64,000 nucleotides of DNA from Botryotinia globosa (lineage: Eukaryota > Ascomycota > Leotiomycetes > Helotiales > Sclerotiniaceae), in contig RCSZ01000009.1 of the NCBI GenBank assembly GCA_014898425.1, forward strand, positions 1,364,001 to 1,428,000, in the 5' to 3' direction. The translations under genes were made by a program, and so were the position numbers. The notes under the pieces are model-generated. The model was not told where the DNA came from. It saw nothing but the letters and a program-made list of their open reading frames with translations, and searched no databases. Every line of letters starts with the position of its first letter. Positions within the stretch are counted from its first letter, which is position 1. Below are positions 23,647 through 36,600 of this stretch, one piece after another.

Positions 23647-24448
23647 ATTATTAGCTGGGAATGTTGGGTAAATAGGAGGTTAGTGGTTGACGAGAGGAAA
23701 CGTTGGTCCATTTTGCAAAACTTTATACCAGGCCTTCTATCGAGAAGCAAGGAGAGGCAACGAAGTTATCAAAGATAAAAAGACATAAAAAGGCACAAGT
23801 CGATGATCCTCATATTTCCCCTCCATAAAGTATGCATCTGCCGATCAAAAAATATGTGGAGAGATAGATATCGTAACCCTTCCCCCTCCCCCCCCCAATA
23901 GTGTTGCACGAGCTTCAATGTTACCAGAGTGCGATGAGGTAGAAAATCTCGAAGATAGCGTATGAATTGGCCATATCTTCGTAATCATTTCTTTAGGCAG
24001 CTCTATTAAAGGTTCACATTTTCCTTTTGTTCATTTTCCTGTCCAAAGAATATCTCAATGGGACTCAGCCTCATTCAATCATTTCAGCCTTTGTATTTCT
24101 TCTTAAGGACTAGCGCCATACGCAGCTTCTCGAACTGACAGAACACGAAACAAGTACTGTCGGGTACTCTGTAAACTCGTAGGAATCAATTATTTTCAAA
24201 TTTGAGACCAATACTGTACAACTCTTTAAACCGGTTCCCCATCAAAGCTCAAGCGAATTAACTCCGACATTCTGTTACTAGTCTATTGTATCTTGAAACG
24301 ATTTATGTGTTCGCAAAGAAACGAAAACAAACATTGAAGAACTCACGAACTGTTGTACGGCTCTCCACATCAACTTGAACTTCACCCATACATACCCATA
24401 CATCGACCCATTCAAACATTCATCAACCAAATCTCGAATAAAGCAATC
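23647..24448. other. Spacer between NTF2 and TVP18
   Basis: About 800 bp holding the NTF2 3' UTR and TVP18 promoter. A C-rich run occurs near 23880-23896. No gene is seen. Confidence 0.5.
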
Positions 24449-25196
24449 ATGACTATCGCAGAGGAGTTCGCAACGCGCAATTTCAGTATGGATTCCTTTC
24501 CTAGAGCTTGTATGACTTTAACTAATTGCGCTTCTAGGTATTTATGGTCAATGGTAAGAACATGCGACTCTTCCGAGCTCTCCATCAATCCCACTCAAGC
24601 CATTACATCATGAAGCATTATCGAATATGCATGTCAAATGTTGACGCAGCATATCCGTTTCTTCCTCGGATGTGCTGGAAGTTAGATGATGAACTGTTGA
24701 GGATTGTGGAACAAAATTTTGAATTAGGTCTGACAGAATGATACAGGACCGGAGTTGTATGCATACTTCTATGCTTTGCTCTAGGAATCGCGAACCTCTT
24801 CCACATTAGCTTGCTTATCGTCTTTAGTGCGCTATGCCTGTGAGTTTCAATTTCTCTATTTACTCAATGTGTCAAAACTAACAACTTCATTCTAGTGTGA
24901 GCTCTTTCCTCATCATCTTCATTGAGATTCCATTGCTTCTTCGAATTTGCCCCACATCCTCGACCTTCGACACCTTCATGCGCCGATTCACAACCAATTA
25001 TATGCGCGCTGCTATCTACATGGGAATGGCTATTGTTCAATGGCTCAGTCTTATCATTGCAGCATCAAGTCTCATCGCTGCAGCTGTCCTTCTCACCATT
25101 GCAGCTGGCTTCTACGCATTGGCTGGTCTTAAGGGACAAGGATTTGTGGGAAGCAAAACACTTGGTGGTCAAGGTGTCGCGCAAATGATCCTATAA
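24449..25196 (+). CDS. TVP18: Golgi membrane protein TVP18
   Basis: Small multi-pass protein of late-Golgi vesicles, implicated in vesicle trafficking. Four exons, 24449-24485, 24538-24553, 24747-24839 and 24896-25196, give 148 aa, the usual length. The start is MTIAEEFATRNFSIYGQW. Four hydrophobic helices follow: VCILLCFALGIANLF, VSSFLIIFIEIPLLL, IYMGMAIVQWLSLI and AAVLLTIAAGFYALAGL. The conserved RICPTSSTFDTFMR loop lies between helices 2 and 3. Intron 2 is 193 nt, longer than its neighbours, and a short in-frame run in it is not coding. No defect is seen. Confidence 0.93.
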
Positions 25197-27155
25197 ACCT
25201 CGAGCATCGGTAAAGAAAAAGAAGTGAATGGGAACAAATGGTTCAAGTTTGAGCGGGAGGGTGAGCTTTGGTCCATGGAGACGGGGGGGGTGAAGCGCAA
25301 CTCTGAGGTTGGTTCACGAAACAGAAAATGGGAGAGCATGTGGGTTTGGTGCAAGGCGTCAAGGGTATGGCAGCGCATTGAGTATGGCTGTTTGTTTTCA
25401 TGTTTGATTTTTTCAGCCCAGAAAAATCGGGAGTTTCTTGAGGCTTCAGATTCCCCCCTCTTGCGGGTGTACTTTTATACCTTCCATTTCTGATTTTCAA
25501 GACCAAAGTATCTCAGTGTATCTGGAATGCCCTGTTCGCATATGCTTTTTTTTCTCGTGTGGAGTTAGTCGGGAGATAATTAGGTATGGAATTCAATGGA
25601 ATATGAGTTATGAAGCCTTTCTATGGAATTGTATTGAATATTTAGTATAGTGACATGATTTGAGCTTGTGGGCGAATGTAAAATGGGTATTACGAGATAC
25701 TGGGTATGTCTTCCGCAGCAATGTGACAAGATTCAAGCTTTGTGTCACAATTACGGGATTTCATAATCAGGTATAGATCACGAGCTATTGTGAGGATCTG
25801 AATGACTTATGTCAGACGGAGCTGATATGCTTGTGATGCGTATGTCTGGCATTTGGGTGATGTGATGTTAGTTGAATATGAGAGCTCAGAAGGGAGTTTT
25901 GGAGATGGGAATCAATCTACGAAGTAAGGAAGATAATGAAGTGATGGTGATGGTACGTACGTACGTAAACAGTTCCCAGACCCCGGTGAGCCAGTCGTAT
26001 CGTGCTTGTAGTGAGTGACCCCTCTTCTTCGGAACAATAATTCTTCCATTTTTTTCATCGCCCATCCAATCATATCATCAAATACAAGCCATACGCCATT
26101 TAAATCGGTTTGTCAATATGAATACAAATGGAAAGTTGACGATTGGCTATGGCTTAGTGGGGTGTTGAAATCAGTACTTTGTAGATACTGGCTGACTGAC
26201 TGGAATCACTGGATAGAGTTGTGTTTCTGTCTCACCAAAACCCCACCTATGATAGATATACTCCCGTCACCCGTGTCTGGACTGTGTGTGGTTTGAAGCG
26301 TCGGTGAAGTGGTAAAGTAAAGTACAACGAGGTATCTGAGATAAGGATACATGTGTAGACTTTGGAAGAGAATTATATAGTTATATGTATACCTATATAT
26401 ATAGTTACTATGTGTGAATAATATATTGAAGTCAAGTGTGCTTTGAAACCCTACAATCAGAGAAATAATTACACTTTTCTTGATCCCTTACGATATCCTC
26501 TCACTAGTAACGATGACGATTTCCTAGATGTAGACCACGGTGGACGTATTGCTTGGGGTAACATATCCTCCCAGAATCCTTGCTTAGCGTTCAAGCCGGA
26601 CAATATCAAAGAACCCAAATAAACCAACTTCATGTCGACTGGTAACAAATCTTGATACTTGACACCCCTCAATTCAAACAGATCAGCTTCGATGATTGAA
26701 CTTTAACCTTTGATTGTCTTCGATTATTAGCACTTTGGTAGGTTTCCCCTCCCTTCCCCCCCCCCCATTGTCAACTACCCCTATCGAGTCGTTTATTCGC
26801 AGATTGTACAAAAAGCGTCGAAGCCGTCACGTCTACTGCTACTGTCTCATCTCAGTTGTAAGTCTACGGCGACGACTTCGAGTTTCAATTGGCAACAGTT
26901 GATTGTGCTGTACAACATGCCACTTGGATCTCTCAATACTCCGCAAGGAGAGTCTACTTATTTGCTTGCAGAGCGTATCACAATCTACGATTCGCTTGAT
27001 GAATTGACATTGCTTGTTTAATATCTTGTTGGCTGAAGTTTAATCCAGTTAACTATCACTCTTTTGGATAGCACACAACGGGTCCTAACATTAACAAGAA
27101 ATCCAGGCCGTTACATTTCCCATCGATTTTCACAACCTCTATACATTTAACAAAC
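25197..27155. other. Long spacer between TVP18 and AIM21
   Basis: About 2 kb without a convincing gene. Includes a GTAC repeat at about 25951-25967, TA-rich steps near 26380-26420 and a C11 tract at 26756-26766. An unlabelled minus-strand frame of about 65 codons (26469-26672) has no ATG near its start and no recognised family. A CT-rich leader precedes AIM21. Confidence 0.45.
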
Positions 27156-30100
27156 ATGTCGACGGCGACCCCACAAGTACCTCCCAGACCTAATAAGTCC
27201 CAGGAGCAGGGAAACACCTCTTCTGGTGCTCCCTCTCTTGGTAGCAACATACCACAAATCCCTCCAAGACCGGCCAATCGACGTGCCGATCGCTCCGTCT
27301 CCCCTGCTCGTGAGAGCTTCGCGCGATCTCCTCTCAATGATATGCCTATGCAACAAAATCATGGAAAGTCCTCCTTGTACGCCATGAACAGTGCCAATAG
27401 CTCAACAACAGAGCTCGAGGTCCCGCACCGTCCATCGAGTGTAGCCCTGCCTTCCATCGGCCAAGAGGGCAATGAATACGCGGAGGTTTTTGGAGCCTCG
27501 GAGGATCTCAGCTCATCGCCAACTCAAACAAGGAATGTTGCAAACGATTTGAAGCTTCACGCTCCTAAGCCTTCTCATCCCGAGTCCAGTGCCAAGCAGA
27601 GGGTATCTGCCGTCACTCGTACCGATTCTGGTCAAGCTGCTGCATATGGCATAGGCAAAGCTGGATATGATAAAGATCCTAGTTCTCGATCTTTGAAGAA
27701 CAAATCGAGCTTTGCTAGCAACGCTTCCGCCATCGAGCGTCCCCCATCGAGTACCGGTCATGAGGATGAGCATGGCATTCCTGAGATTGGTCAACAAGTT
27801 CCAATGTATCCAAATGCAGGGGACGTTCAAGCACCATCTCCATCCCCATACTCAACTCCTTACACCCCTGGTATTGGCTTCCACAACGACGGATCAAAGC
27901 GTCATCATGAGCGTAAAACAAGTGGTCGTGGAGCAGACATTCCACCAGGAAGTTATGGTCTTCACGGACATGGCATCATTCCACACGATCGCTTTGAAAA
28001 GGCTTACTATGAAAAGCACCCCGAGGTAAGTTGACAAGTGAATTCGGGTTGATTGCATGGCGTTTAGTTGTATGGACAAATTAAGATTACATGAGTATTT
28101 TATATTACTTAAGTGATCATCTCATCGAATAATACATGCATTCTCTTGCAAGTTAGATTCTAATCATATTTTACAGCTTTACAAGAAAGAAACTGCTTCT
28201 TATCACGGACCCCTCGGCGAAGGCAGAGCAGAATGGGCTATGAGCAGTGACGACTTGAACAGAATTGTTAGAGACACTGCTAGCAGAGGTGCTGGTCTTG
28301 GTAAGGTTTACGAATGTGCTATCCCCATATGATTCTAATCATGAATAGGCACATCTCCAGCAGTGATGAGTACTCCTAGTGAGCAAGTAGGATTTCAAGC
28401 TTCTGAAGAATATGCGTCTCGCATGTCCTCTCCTCGCCCACAATCTAGTGGACAACAGTCCACTGGATACAATGTTGCGCATTCTAATGCGTCTCAAACG
28501 CATATTGATTCGCCTTTGAAGAAAGAAAGCTTTCCTCTTGACGGTTCGAAGAAAGCCGAGTTTGAGGGTGCCTTGTCAAAAAGTCTTGATGATAAATCTG
28601 AACGTGCCTACGAGAGTGAAGCGGATCCTGAAGATACCATTCACGTCGATGCCCCTAGTCGTCGTTCTAGTAGAATAATCGATCCGGCAAATGAATCAAG
28701 CCCATATTCAGCGGCTGGTGGAGATGACGATGAGCTTCGTGAAGAACATGGATACAGCGCTCCCATTCTTGCTTCGGATGAAGTTTCAAAAGAGAATTTT
28801 GGATACGAGCTGCAACCTGCTGTCTCTCCATCATTTGAGCGCAGAAATATCTATGATGATCTAGGATATGGCAGCACTCCTGGAAGCAAACAGACTAGTC
28901 GACCTGGAAGTATACATACACCAGCAGTGCGAGCAACTGAGTCGGCCCCACTGGAAGAGGTACATGAATATGAGCCTCTATTCCCAGAGGATGAAAAATT
29001 AGGGGCCGAGGAAAAGCCTGAAACTGCGGCTGATCGTCTGAAACGCCCGGAGGTCCAAAAACGCAAATTCCCAAGTCAAGACGTGTGGGAAGACACGCCC
29101 AACAGCTTGCAATACACTGCAACAGTGTCCACGCCCCAACTTCCAGATCCGGATGAAGATAATGAAGATGCTCACAAACGATCAAAGGAGACTCCGGAGC
29201 AAGCATTTGCCCGACGACAGGAGGAATTGGCCGAGAGAGAGAATGCAAGCACAGATAGTTTCTTGCACCCTCAAAAGAAAGTGTGGTCTCATAAACCACA
29301 CCTTGCTGCAGAAACCCGACCAAAGAATCTTCAGCAGCGCTTCCCAAGTAGAGATGTCTGGGAAGATACTCCAGATAGTCTTCAATTACAGACAACTGTT
29401 TCAACGCCCCAGACCCCAGAGGTAGATCCTATTATGAGTCCATTGGATGAAAGACCCACCACTGGTGCTGTCGTGTTTCATCAAGAGAAGGCAGCAGCCG
29501 GCTTTGGACTTGCGCAAGATGAAGGTCGCGCTACGACTGGTATCGCAATGACCAAACCAAGTATCCCTGCTCGACCCGTAAGATCAAATTCGCCTGATAA
29601 AGCCCAGCCAGTCACTCCTGATCGCCCCGCACAAAAGTCGAAGCAAGATGAAGCGGCTCCTCCTCTACCATTAAAGTCCAAGCCACAAATTCCTGCTCGC
29701 CCAGCAAAGCCTTCTACACGTGAATCGTCCGAGAACATTCCATTAACAACAGTTCTTTCGAATTCTTCCGCCAAATCGATAGGCTCTGATACTGGCGCTC
29801 CTGCCACTGTAAAGGCAAAGCCACCTGTCCCTTCAAGACCTGTTGGTGGCAAGATTGCTGCTCTGCAGGGTGGTTTCCTCGCAGATCTTAATTCACGCTT
29901 GAAACTCGGACCACAAGCTCCAAAGAAGGAGGAGCCTAAGCCGGAGGAGAAGGTTGAGGAAAAAGAAAAGGTTCCTCTATCAGATGCGAGAAAAGGTAGA
30001 GCCAGAGGTCCTGCCCGCAGAGCACCTGTTAAAAGTCCTGCCCCTGTGTCAGCGGCCTCTCAAGAATCTTCTGCTATCAATTTAGCAAGCTCAGTGCCCT

Positions 30101-30489
30101 CCACATTGTGGTACATTGATTCCGACGAAGTCTTGCACGTAGAATCCAAGACAGATCCTAAACCAGAGGAAGTCGCTTCATCCGCTACGAAAGCAACTGA
30201 ATCTCCAACTCCAACTCTTGCAACAAACATTGCTGGAGAAAGTCTCCATGATTCTACGGAAATCGCGACTGGTGTTGAGAAGAGTGCTTCTCCTTCTTCG
30301 GCTGAAAAGGATATCCAATCGGAACAAAGAGACGAGATCAAAAAGGAAGAAGAAGTTGTTGCTGATGCTCATGCCAATGATGTTGTACCGGAGAAATTGA
30401 GTGATTTGCCTCCTGTTAAGGATGATGTTGGAGAGAGCATAACAGAAACTGAAGCGCAAGCTGAAGCTGAAACTGTGGCTGAGAATTAA
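27156..30489 (+). CDS. AIM21: AIM21-like actin-patch regulator
   Basis: In yeast, Aim21 (with Tda2) binds actin capping protein at endocytic actin patches and tunes filament assembly. Three exons, 27156-28025, 28177-28300 and 28349-30489, give 1044 aa, mostly disordered. N-terminal PPRP motifs (QVPPRPNKS, QIPPRPAN) and later IPARP/VPSRP motifs are SH3 ligands. A motif is present twice: FPSQDVWEDTPNSLQ at 572 and FPSRDVWEDTPDSLQ at 663. The family segment GKIAALQGGFLADLNSRLKL lies near 830. At 875-891, LSDARKGRARGPARRAP fits the capping-protein-interaction (CPI) spacing (L, then R, R/K, RR and P). The C-terminus is acidic. The annotated name follows the Aim21 family; exact orthology was not tested. 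Confidence 0.85.
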
Positions 30490-31091
30490 GATGGTGTAGA
30501 TAGAGAGGATATGGGGTGCATGGTATACGTAGTGTGCTAAGTAGTTGGGTTATCGGTGAGCTATAAGTCATGATATACAGCGAGAGTACTATTGAGAAAT
30601 AAAAATCTAGTACTCTACTACTTTAACTTGTGTTGTTGTCTGCTGATATTGTGACCGATTCGTGGTTTGAAATCCTGAGTTAGTATATCTTGTGAAGACG
30701 AAAATTCTAAGGCTCTAGCGAACACAATAGTTATGACATTGTTCCAATCATGGCATGAAACCGATTTTCAAGTAGGTAACTAACTAACTCTTGGTGTGGC
30801 TTAGGAAATGTTATACTATTTTTTGCATGACGATTAGGAAGTTGGGCGGGGTAAAAATGAGGAGGAAGGAAGTTCTGTTCTTGTAAAAGAAGGTTGGGAG
30901 GGAGGGCGCTAGGAGATAGGTTGGAGTGGGATGTGTGTTGTGTGTTCGTGTGTTCGTGTGTGGGTTTGATAACTAATGGGGTTTAAGGGGAGTGTGGGTA
31001 TAGGGTAACTATTTTTCTCTGGAATGACTTGTTTTTTTACTTTTTTCTGTTTTTTTTTTGTTTTTTTTTGATGGTTTATTGGGTTATTGGG

Positions 31092-31190
31092 TGGATGGTG
31101 GTAGTGGTAGTGGTAGTGGTGGTGGTGGTAGTGGTGGTGGATGGTGGTGGTAGTGGTGGTGGATGGTGGTGGTAGTAGTAGTAGTAGGTG
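31092..31190. repeat. GGT/GTA trinucleotide tract
   Basis: About 100 bp of interrupted GGT, AGT and GGA triplets, including a duplicated block GGATGGTGGTGGTAGTGGTGGT. The G-rich strand is the plus strand. It has many GG pairs and could form two-tier quadruplex structure (inference). Confidence 0.85.
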
Positions 31191-31476
31191 GGGAGAGCGG
31201 GAGAGCAGGAGATAGATGGCTAGATGACTAGATAGATAGGGAAGTAGGTGCTTTGGATTATTATGGTATAGGATATGTATATGATATAATAAGTATAGAA
31301 TAGGAATTTATTAGATTTGGGGTATGTTGAAGAGCTGGTTTTGAAGGGTTTGGTAGGGGAGTTTCGTTCTGGTTGGTGGAGGATTTAGGGTTTGGGGTTA
31401 TGTCTTTTTGGATTTGGATTTGGTGGGTTGGGATCTGTAGATGAGGTGTGGAGAGTTGGATTTGCTGGGTTGTTTT

Positions 31477-31493
31477 GGGGGGGGGGGGGGGGG
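31477..31493. repeat. G17 homopolymer
   Basis: Seventeen consecutive G after TGTTTT, followed by AGAGTGG. The exact length may be uncertain in any assembly. Confidence 0.9.
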
Positions 31494-33430
31494 AGAGTGG
31501 AAGGGCTGGTTGTAGGGTATGGATTGGGGTTTGGGTTGGTTGGATGAGGTGATGTATATATACATGCAGACCTTCGGATTGTTGAACAAGAGTGTTCATT
31601 ATTATGTGTATACTTTAGTTCGTGAGATTGGTATGGATTGGAGGATGAACAAAATTAGGGATAAGCGATTTGGGGAAGGGGAGTGAATGAATAAAGTTTC
31701 TTTTATATGCTGGGAAGTGAGGATTAGATGTACGAGATGATATTAGTTCTTTTTATGTAATTCATGGGGAATGATGATGTGAAATGAAATGGGTGAGTCA
31801 AGATCGACATGTCGAAGTATTCTTGGTTTTTCAGATTACTTGGCTTTGTATAAAGTTTATGGGATGGAGTGATGAGCAGTGATTGGTGAGTTGTACTGGG
31901 TAAGTGAACGCGCTAATATATGTTATTCTATGATTCTAGATAGAACGGGAAATAGATTAGCTGGTTATCATGCTTTCAAAATTGCCACAGATGTTAGATG
32001 TGCAACAAAAGGATACGGTTTTAACGCTAGGGTATGGGATGTGGAGCCAAGTGGGCTGTAGATGGGAAAGTGCAGGAAATTTGGAAGTATTGGTTGGTTA
32101 ATTACCTAAGAATGCGCGTTGGGTACGGTCGCCGGATAGGATAAGTAGTTGTGGTTTCTTGGTAAATGTGGTGTCTGGAATGGGTATCAATAGTATTGGA
32201 GCGGTGGATGTTTTCTGGGTTTGATTTGTTAAGAAGTCTATTGAGGTGGTTCGTTGTCGATTCATTGTCGGAGATGAGGTGGCGGGTGTAGATTGATATT
32301 TCTTCTGAGAAGTGTGAGAATTATGTAGATCGATTAACTTCACGTGCTCTCGCAATAATGAGCCATACTTAGGACGCTTTGTGGTCATATGGTAGCCTAA
32401 AGGCTAGTCTATCAGTAAGTTGTGAGACAGAAGTTGCGACAAGTGTAAGTGATTGGATATTCGTAGGCTGATGGGTCCCAAGGTAAAACCGTAGCTCTAT
32501 TGGTGAGTCGACCTTCTCCACATCTATCTATCAAGAAACACAATTCTTGAGATCTTCCTAGTTAGTGACTTGGTTAAGATTGGCCTGGTCCTTGGGCTTG
32601 AAATCTAGAGAGTTCATGTACTAATTGTAAGTTGTTGAAACTCCCACTTAGCTACTCCACTTGGTTATTCAGTACTTGCTATCTGTCATATCAGCTTTGA
32701 AGCTTGTGGATATAGAAATTGAGAATAATAAAGTACTATTGCAAAGCTTGTCCTTATCTGTATTTAGCTAGCTATGTTCCCCCCACCCGAAATGATTTTT
32801 TTCGTCTTATGACCTCTTAGCGACAACATCGTACTCTTTGGAGATATCGAGTTGCTTAGAGAGAAGAAACTACGGAGCCAATGTAGTTCAATTGTCAAGT
32901 CGTAACACTATCAACCGGTGATCTATTGGTTACTTTCAGAGAATTTGTGAGTAAGGCTAATGTTGATAATGCTGACCTAATTTTTTTACTTCCAAGTTTT
33001 AGCGAAGTTTTTGATAGCTCGCTAGTTTAGCCCCTTTTAAGCTTTTCAATGCCAAGAGTACGACTACCGGATTTTACTCCTCAGGTTTGAATGAGACTGT
33101 TTTGAGGAAGTTAATGTAATGAAATGTTGTGATTTAAGAGTTGAGTTTGTGATGTTCAACGTATGTCAATAATCTGAAAATGGTGTTGTGTTTTTTGAAT
33201 TCTGGGCATGGCAATCAATGACAGGATGACCATGGCGCCAGGTAAGAATGAGCCCATGAACTAGCGGGGATTTGTCTGGGGAAATACTTCACAGGTGTGG
33301 AGGTTTATTGACTAGGCAGAACCGATAGCTTGGTGTGAGTTGGTCAAATTTAGTAACATTTAGGATAGAATAGTCGTCTTCGAAGCCTAGCCTTTGTAGT
33401 TCTGTAGACACGTCATATATTTTACCAGTT

Positions 33431-33440
33431 TATATAAATA
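33431..33440 (+). promoter_or_regulatory. Candidate TATA box for acid trehalase
   Basis: TATATAAATA, about 190 bp upstream of the trehalase ATG. A stress-element-like CCCCT lies at 33557-33561. Both fit a stress- or carbon-regulated promoter, but such short matches are weak. Confidence 0.4.
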
Positions 33441-33629
33441 CCGTCTTCGCCCCGACTCCAGAGATCAGAGACTAAAACACGATTACCTAGAACTAATTAT
33501 CACATTCTTCACGTGCTTTTATTAATTCTACAAAATCCTCTTACGCCTTTCTTTATCCCCTCTCTTCTCAAGAAAAGCCTCGGGGTATATTATAGTTCTT
33601 TCTATGTATACAAATAGAGCCCATAGCTA

Positions 33630-36600
33630 ATGTTCATATTCAGATCGATCAACCACCTCAAAATGATCACAGGTGTGTCTCTGCTGCTACCCTTGGCAGT
33701 AGTTTCACTTCTCCCAGCAATCGCTCTCGGTGTCGACTATGGCGACGAGGTCAACCCCGCTTCCCAATTCAAAACGAAGACGATTCCAGATGGAACAATG
33801 CCTCCATTGCCGGACTTTGGGGTACTCGCAGAGAACCGTTTGAGTTCATGGGATGATGAGACTCTTACGCTCACTACTAATGTTTTAATACCTGGAAATT
33901 TTCTGGCAAGGAAGCACTTATCAAATGGGTATGTTTTTCCAGTCATCAGTTCTTTTAGGACTTTTAAGTTTCAGTAGTCTGGAAATTAGTTCGAAAAAAT
34001 GAGAGGATCTATATTTTAGATTTAGTTAGAACATTCAAATGGTTTGAATTGTCGACGTCACCTCCCGCATTGAATTACTGTGGCTTCGTCCAGTCCGATA
34101 CCCCGAACTATTGTTCAGCCTGAAATTTTTCATCATCAACGTAGTACTAGTATTATACACCATGGCGTATGCTAATTCTATTGTCATAGATACATTGGCC
34201 TTGCTGAGGCCTCACTTGGCCCATTTTTTGAAAGAGACTTCAATCAAACACATCGAGATGGAAAGCAGCCAACGGAACCATGGCCGGAATTCAATCCTCG
34301 TCAGAGTTTTGCAGGTATTATTGGATTCTTCGACAGACAACACAACACGACGGAGACAAATTATCCAGAGCTTCTCGATCGAGGTGATGAGAGTGTTATC
34401 TCTGGTATACCTCACTTCACTGATATATCTGTCACCGCTGGTGATCAGGTGCTCAATTCTACTGTGGATTTGGCTACTATTAGCAATTTTAGCAGTTCCC
34501 TGAATTTGATGAATGCCACCGCAAGCTGGAGCTACATATGGACTCCAAATTTGAATGGCAGTCCAAGCTTTGAGATTGAATATATGGCGTTCATTAGTGC
34601 GGCTAGAGTCAACGTCGCGGCTGTTCAGCTTACTGTCACACCATTGAACAACACAACAGAAAAGATCACTATAACTGATATCCTGGATGGTAGAAGCGCT
34701 GTTAGGTCATTTTTGGGGCAGAAAGGTCATGATGATGCTTCGTCTATCTATGTTTCGAATCACCCGAATGGTCTTCCAGATGTTTCGGCATGGACGTACT
34801 CTACAGCAAAGCTGTCAAACAGCAGCTTGAGCTCCGTCTCGCCAAGGTCTATCGTATCTCCTAACAATAATTCTATGACTATTGGACAAGAATGGAATCT
34901 CGAGCTACAATCTGGACATCCAATCACCTTTCAAAAATTCGTTGGAATTGCCTCTACAGACAAATTCCCCAACGCACAAATGACAGCAGCTCAAGCATCT
35001 GATAATGCAACAAGGGATGGTTGGAATGTGCTTTATAATGAGCACACTGCAATCTGGAACCAGCGTATGCAAAGTAAAATTGTTGATTACAGGAACCCTA
35101 CAACCGGTCGTCTACCAGAGAACGATACTACGACCGAGGTTGATCAAATCAATGCTGCTGTTAGTCGATACATGATCCTTCAAACACTCCTTCAAGAAGA
35201 TGGGAATGGTCTGAACGACAACGGTATTAGTGTTGGAGGAATTACTGCTGATCCATACGCTGGTATGACTTTTTGGGATATGGATATTTGGATGTTTCCC
35301 GGTATAGCTCTGACTGACCCTGATTATGCACTTCAAATGATCAAATACCGTGTCAAGATGTATTCTCAGGCCAAGGCCAACGCTCAAGAAGATTATGTAC
35401 AGGAAAAGTACAAGTTCGATATTGATTCAATCTTATATTCCTGGACTTCAGGTAGATATGGCAATGCAACTGGAACGGGTCCCACATTAGATTATGAGTA
35501 TCATATCAACACCGACGTGGCAAAGATGGTGTTGGACTATAGAAGAATCACTCGCAATGAGGAATACTTCAGAGAAGAATTATGGCCAGTAGTCGAGAGT
35601 GTAGGGCATACTATTGAAGGAGTATTGCAGAAGGATGACCAGGGAAAATGGAACATCTGGAACATGACTGATCCTGATGAATGGACTAACCACGTCAAAA
35701 ATGGTGCCTTCACTCAAGCATCTTTCTTCCAAATCATGAACTCCATCATTTCCATTAAGAGGGAATATAATGAAACTATTCCACCCACTTGGCTCGACAT
35801 AGCCGAAAACATCACTATCCCCGTTTCTTCCTCTGGAATTACTCTCGAATACGAAGATATGCCCTCCGATATAACCGTCAAGCAAGCCGATGTAACTTTG
35901 ATGCTCCACCCTCTTTCTCTTCCAGAGTCATCCAAGCCTATAAATTACACGCTCGAAAGGAAACAAGCCGACCTTCAATATTACACACAAAAGCAATCGC
36001 TCCATGGCCCAGCCATGACATTTGCCATTAATACCATTGCTACACTAAGATACGGACGTTCTGGCTGCTCAGCCTCTACTTACAACAGGATGGGCGTATT
36101 CTCCAATCTTCGCGCACCATGGTTCCTAATGAGTGAACAAGCTAACGATGACACTAATGCAAATGGAGGATACCCACCCGCTTTTCCATTTTTGACCGGT
36201 CATGGCGGCACGATGCAAATCGCGTTCTATGGATATCTAGGTCTAGATTCTTCGCAAGACATTCTCACTATCCAACCAACCCTTCCTCCGCCCAAACAAC
36301 ATCTCAAGCTTAATGAGTTCCATTGGGCGGGATATACATTCAGTGCTAGCATGAATAACACTCACACAAACATCACATTTACTGGAATCTCGCCTTCTTC
36401 CTCCAATCCCCAGAACACAACTTCGGTTCCTCTGGTTCAAAATCTCCCTGCATCTCGCCATCCACAGTTCCAGTTCATGCTATCTCTCAATCAGACCCTC
36501 ACATTAGAAAATGACATGTACTGGCAAGATCTCACCACGTCCAATAATCTAATTCAATGTCTTCCCATCATCGGATACGATCCCACCGAGCTCAATCGCT

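Larger units (their letters stand above)
30490..33629. other. 3.1-kb repeat-bearing spacer
   Basis: No gene is seen between AIM21 and the trehalase gene. The strand is strongly purine/GT-rich at 30840-31700. Frames on the opposite strand there (for example 31261-31599) are Pro/Thr/Gln-rich translations of low-complexity DNA. The last 200 bp look like the trehalase promoter. Confidence 0.5.

Noticed and set aside
26469..26702. Minus-strand frame of about 65-78 codons upstream of AIM21
   Set aside because: Looks somewhat protein-like but has no nearby ATG, no convincing upstream exon and no recognised family.
31261..31599. Minus-strand Pro/Gln/Thr-rich frame
   Set aside because: It runs through the G17 tract and low-complexity G-rich DNA; no domain and no splice support.
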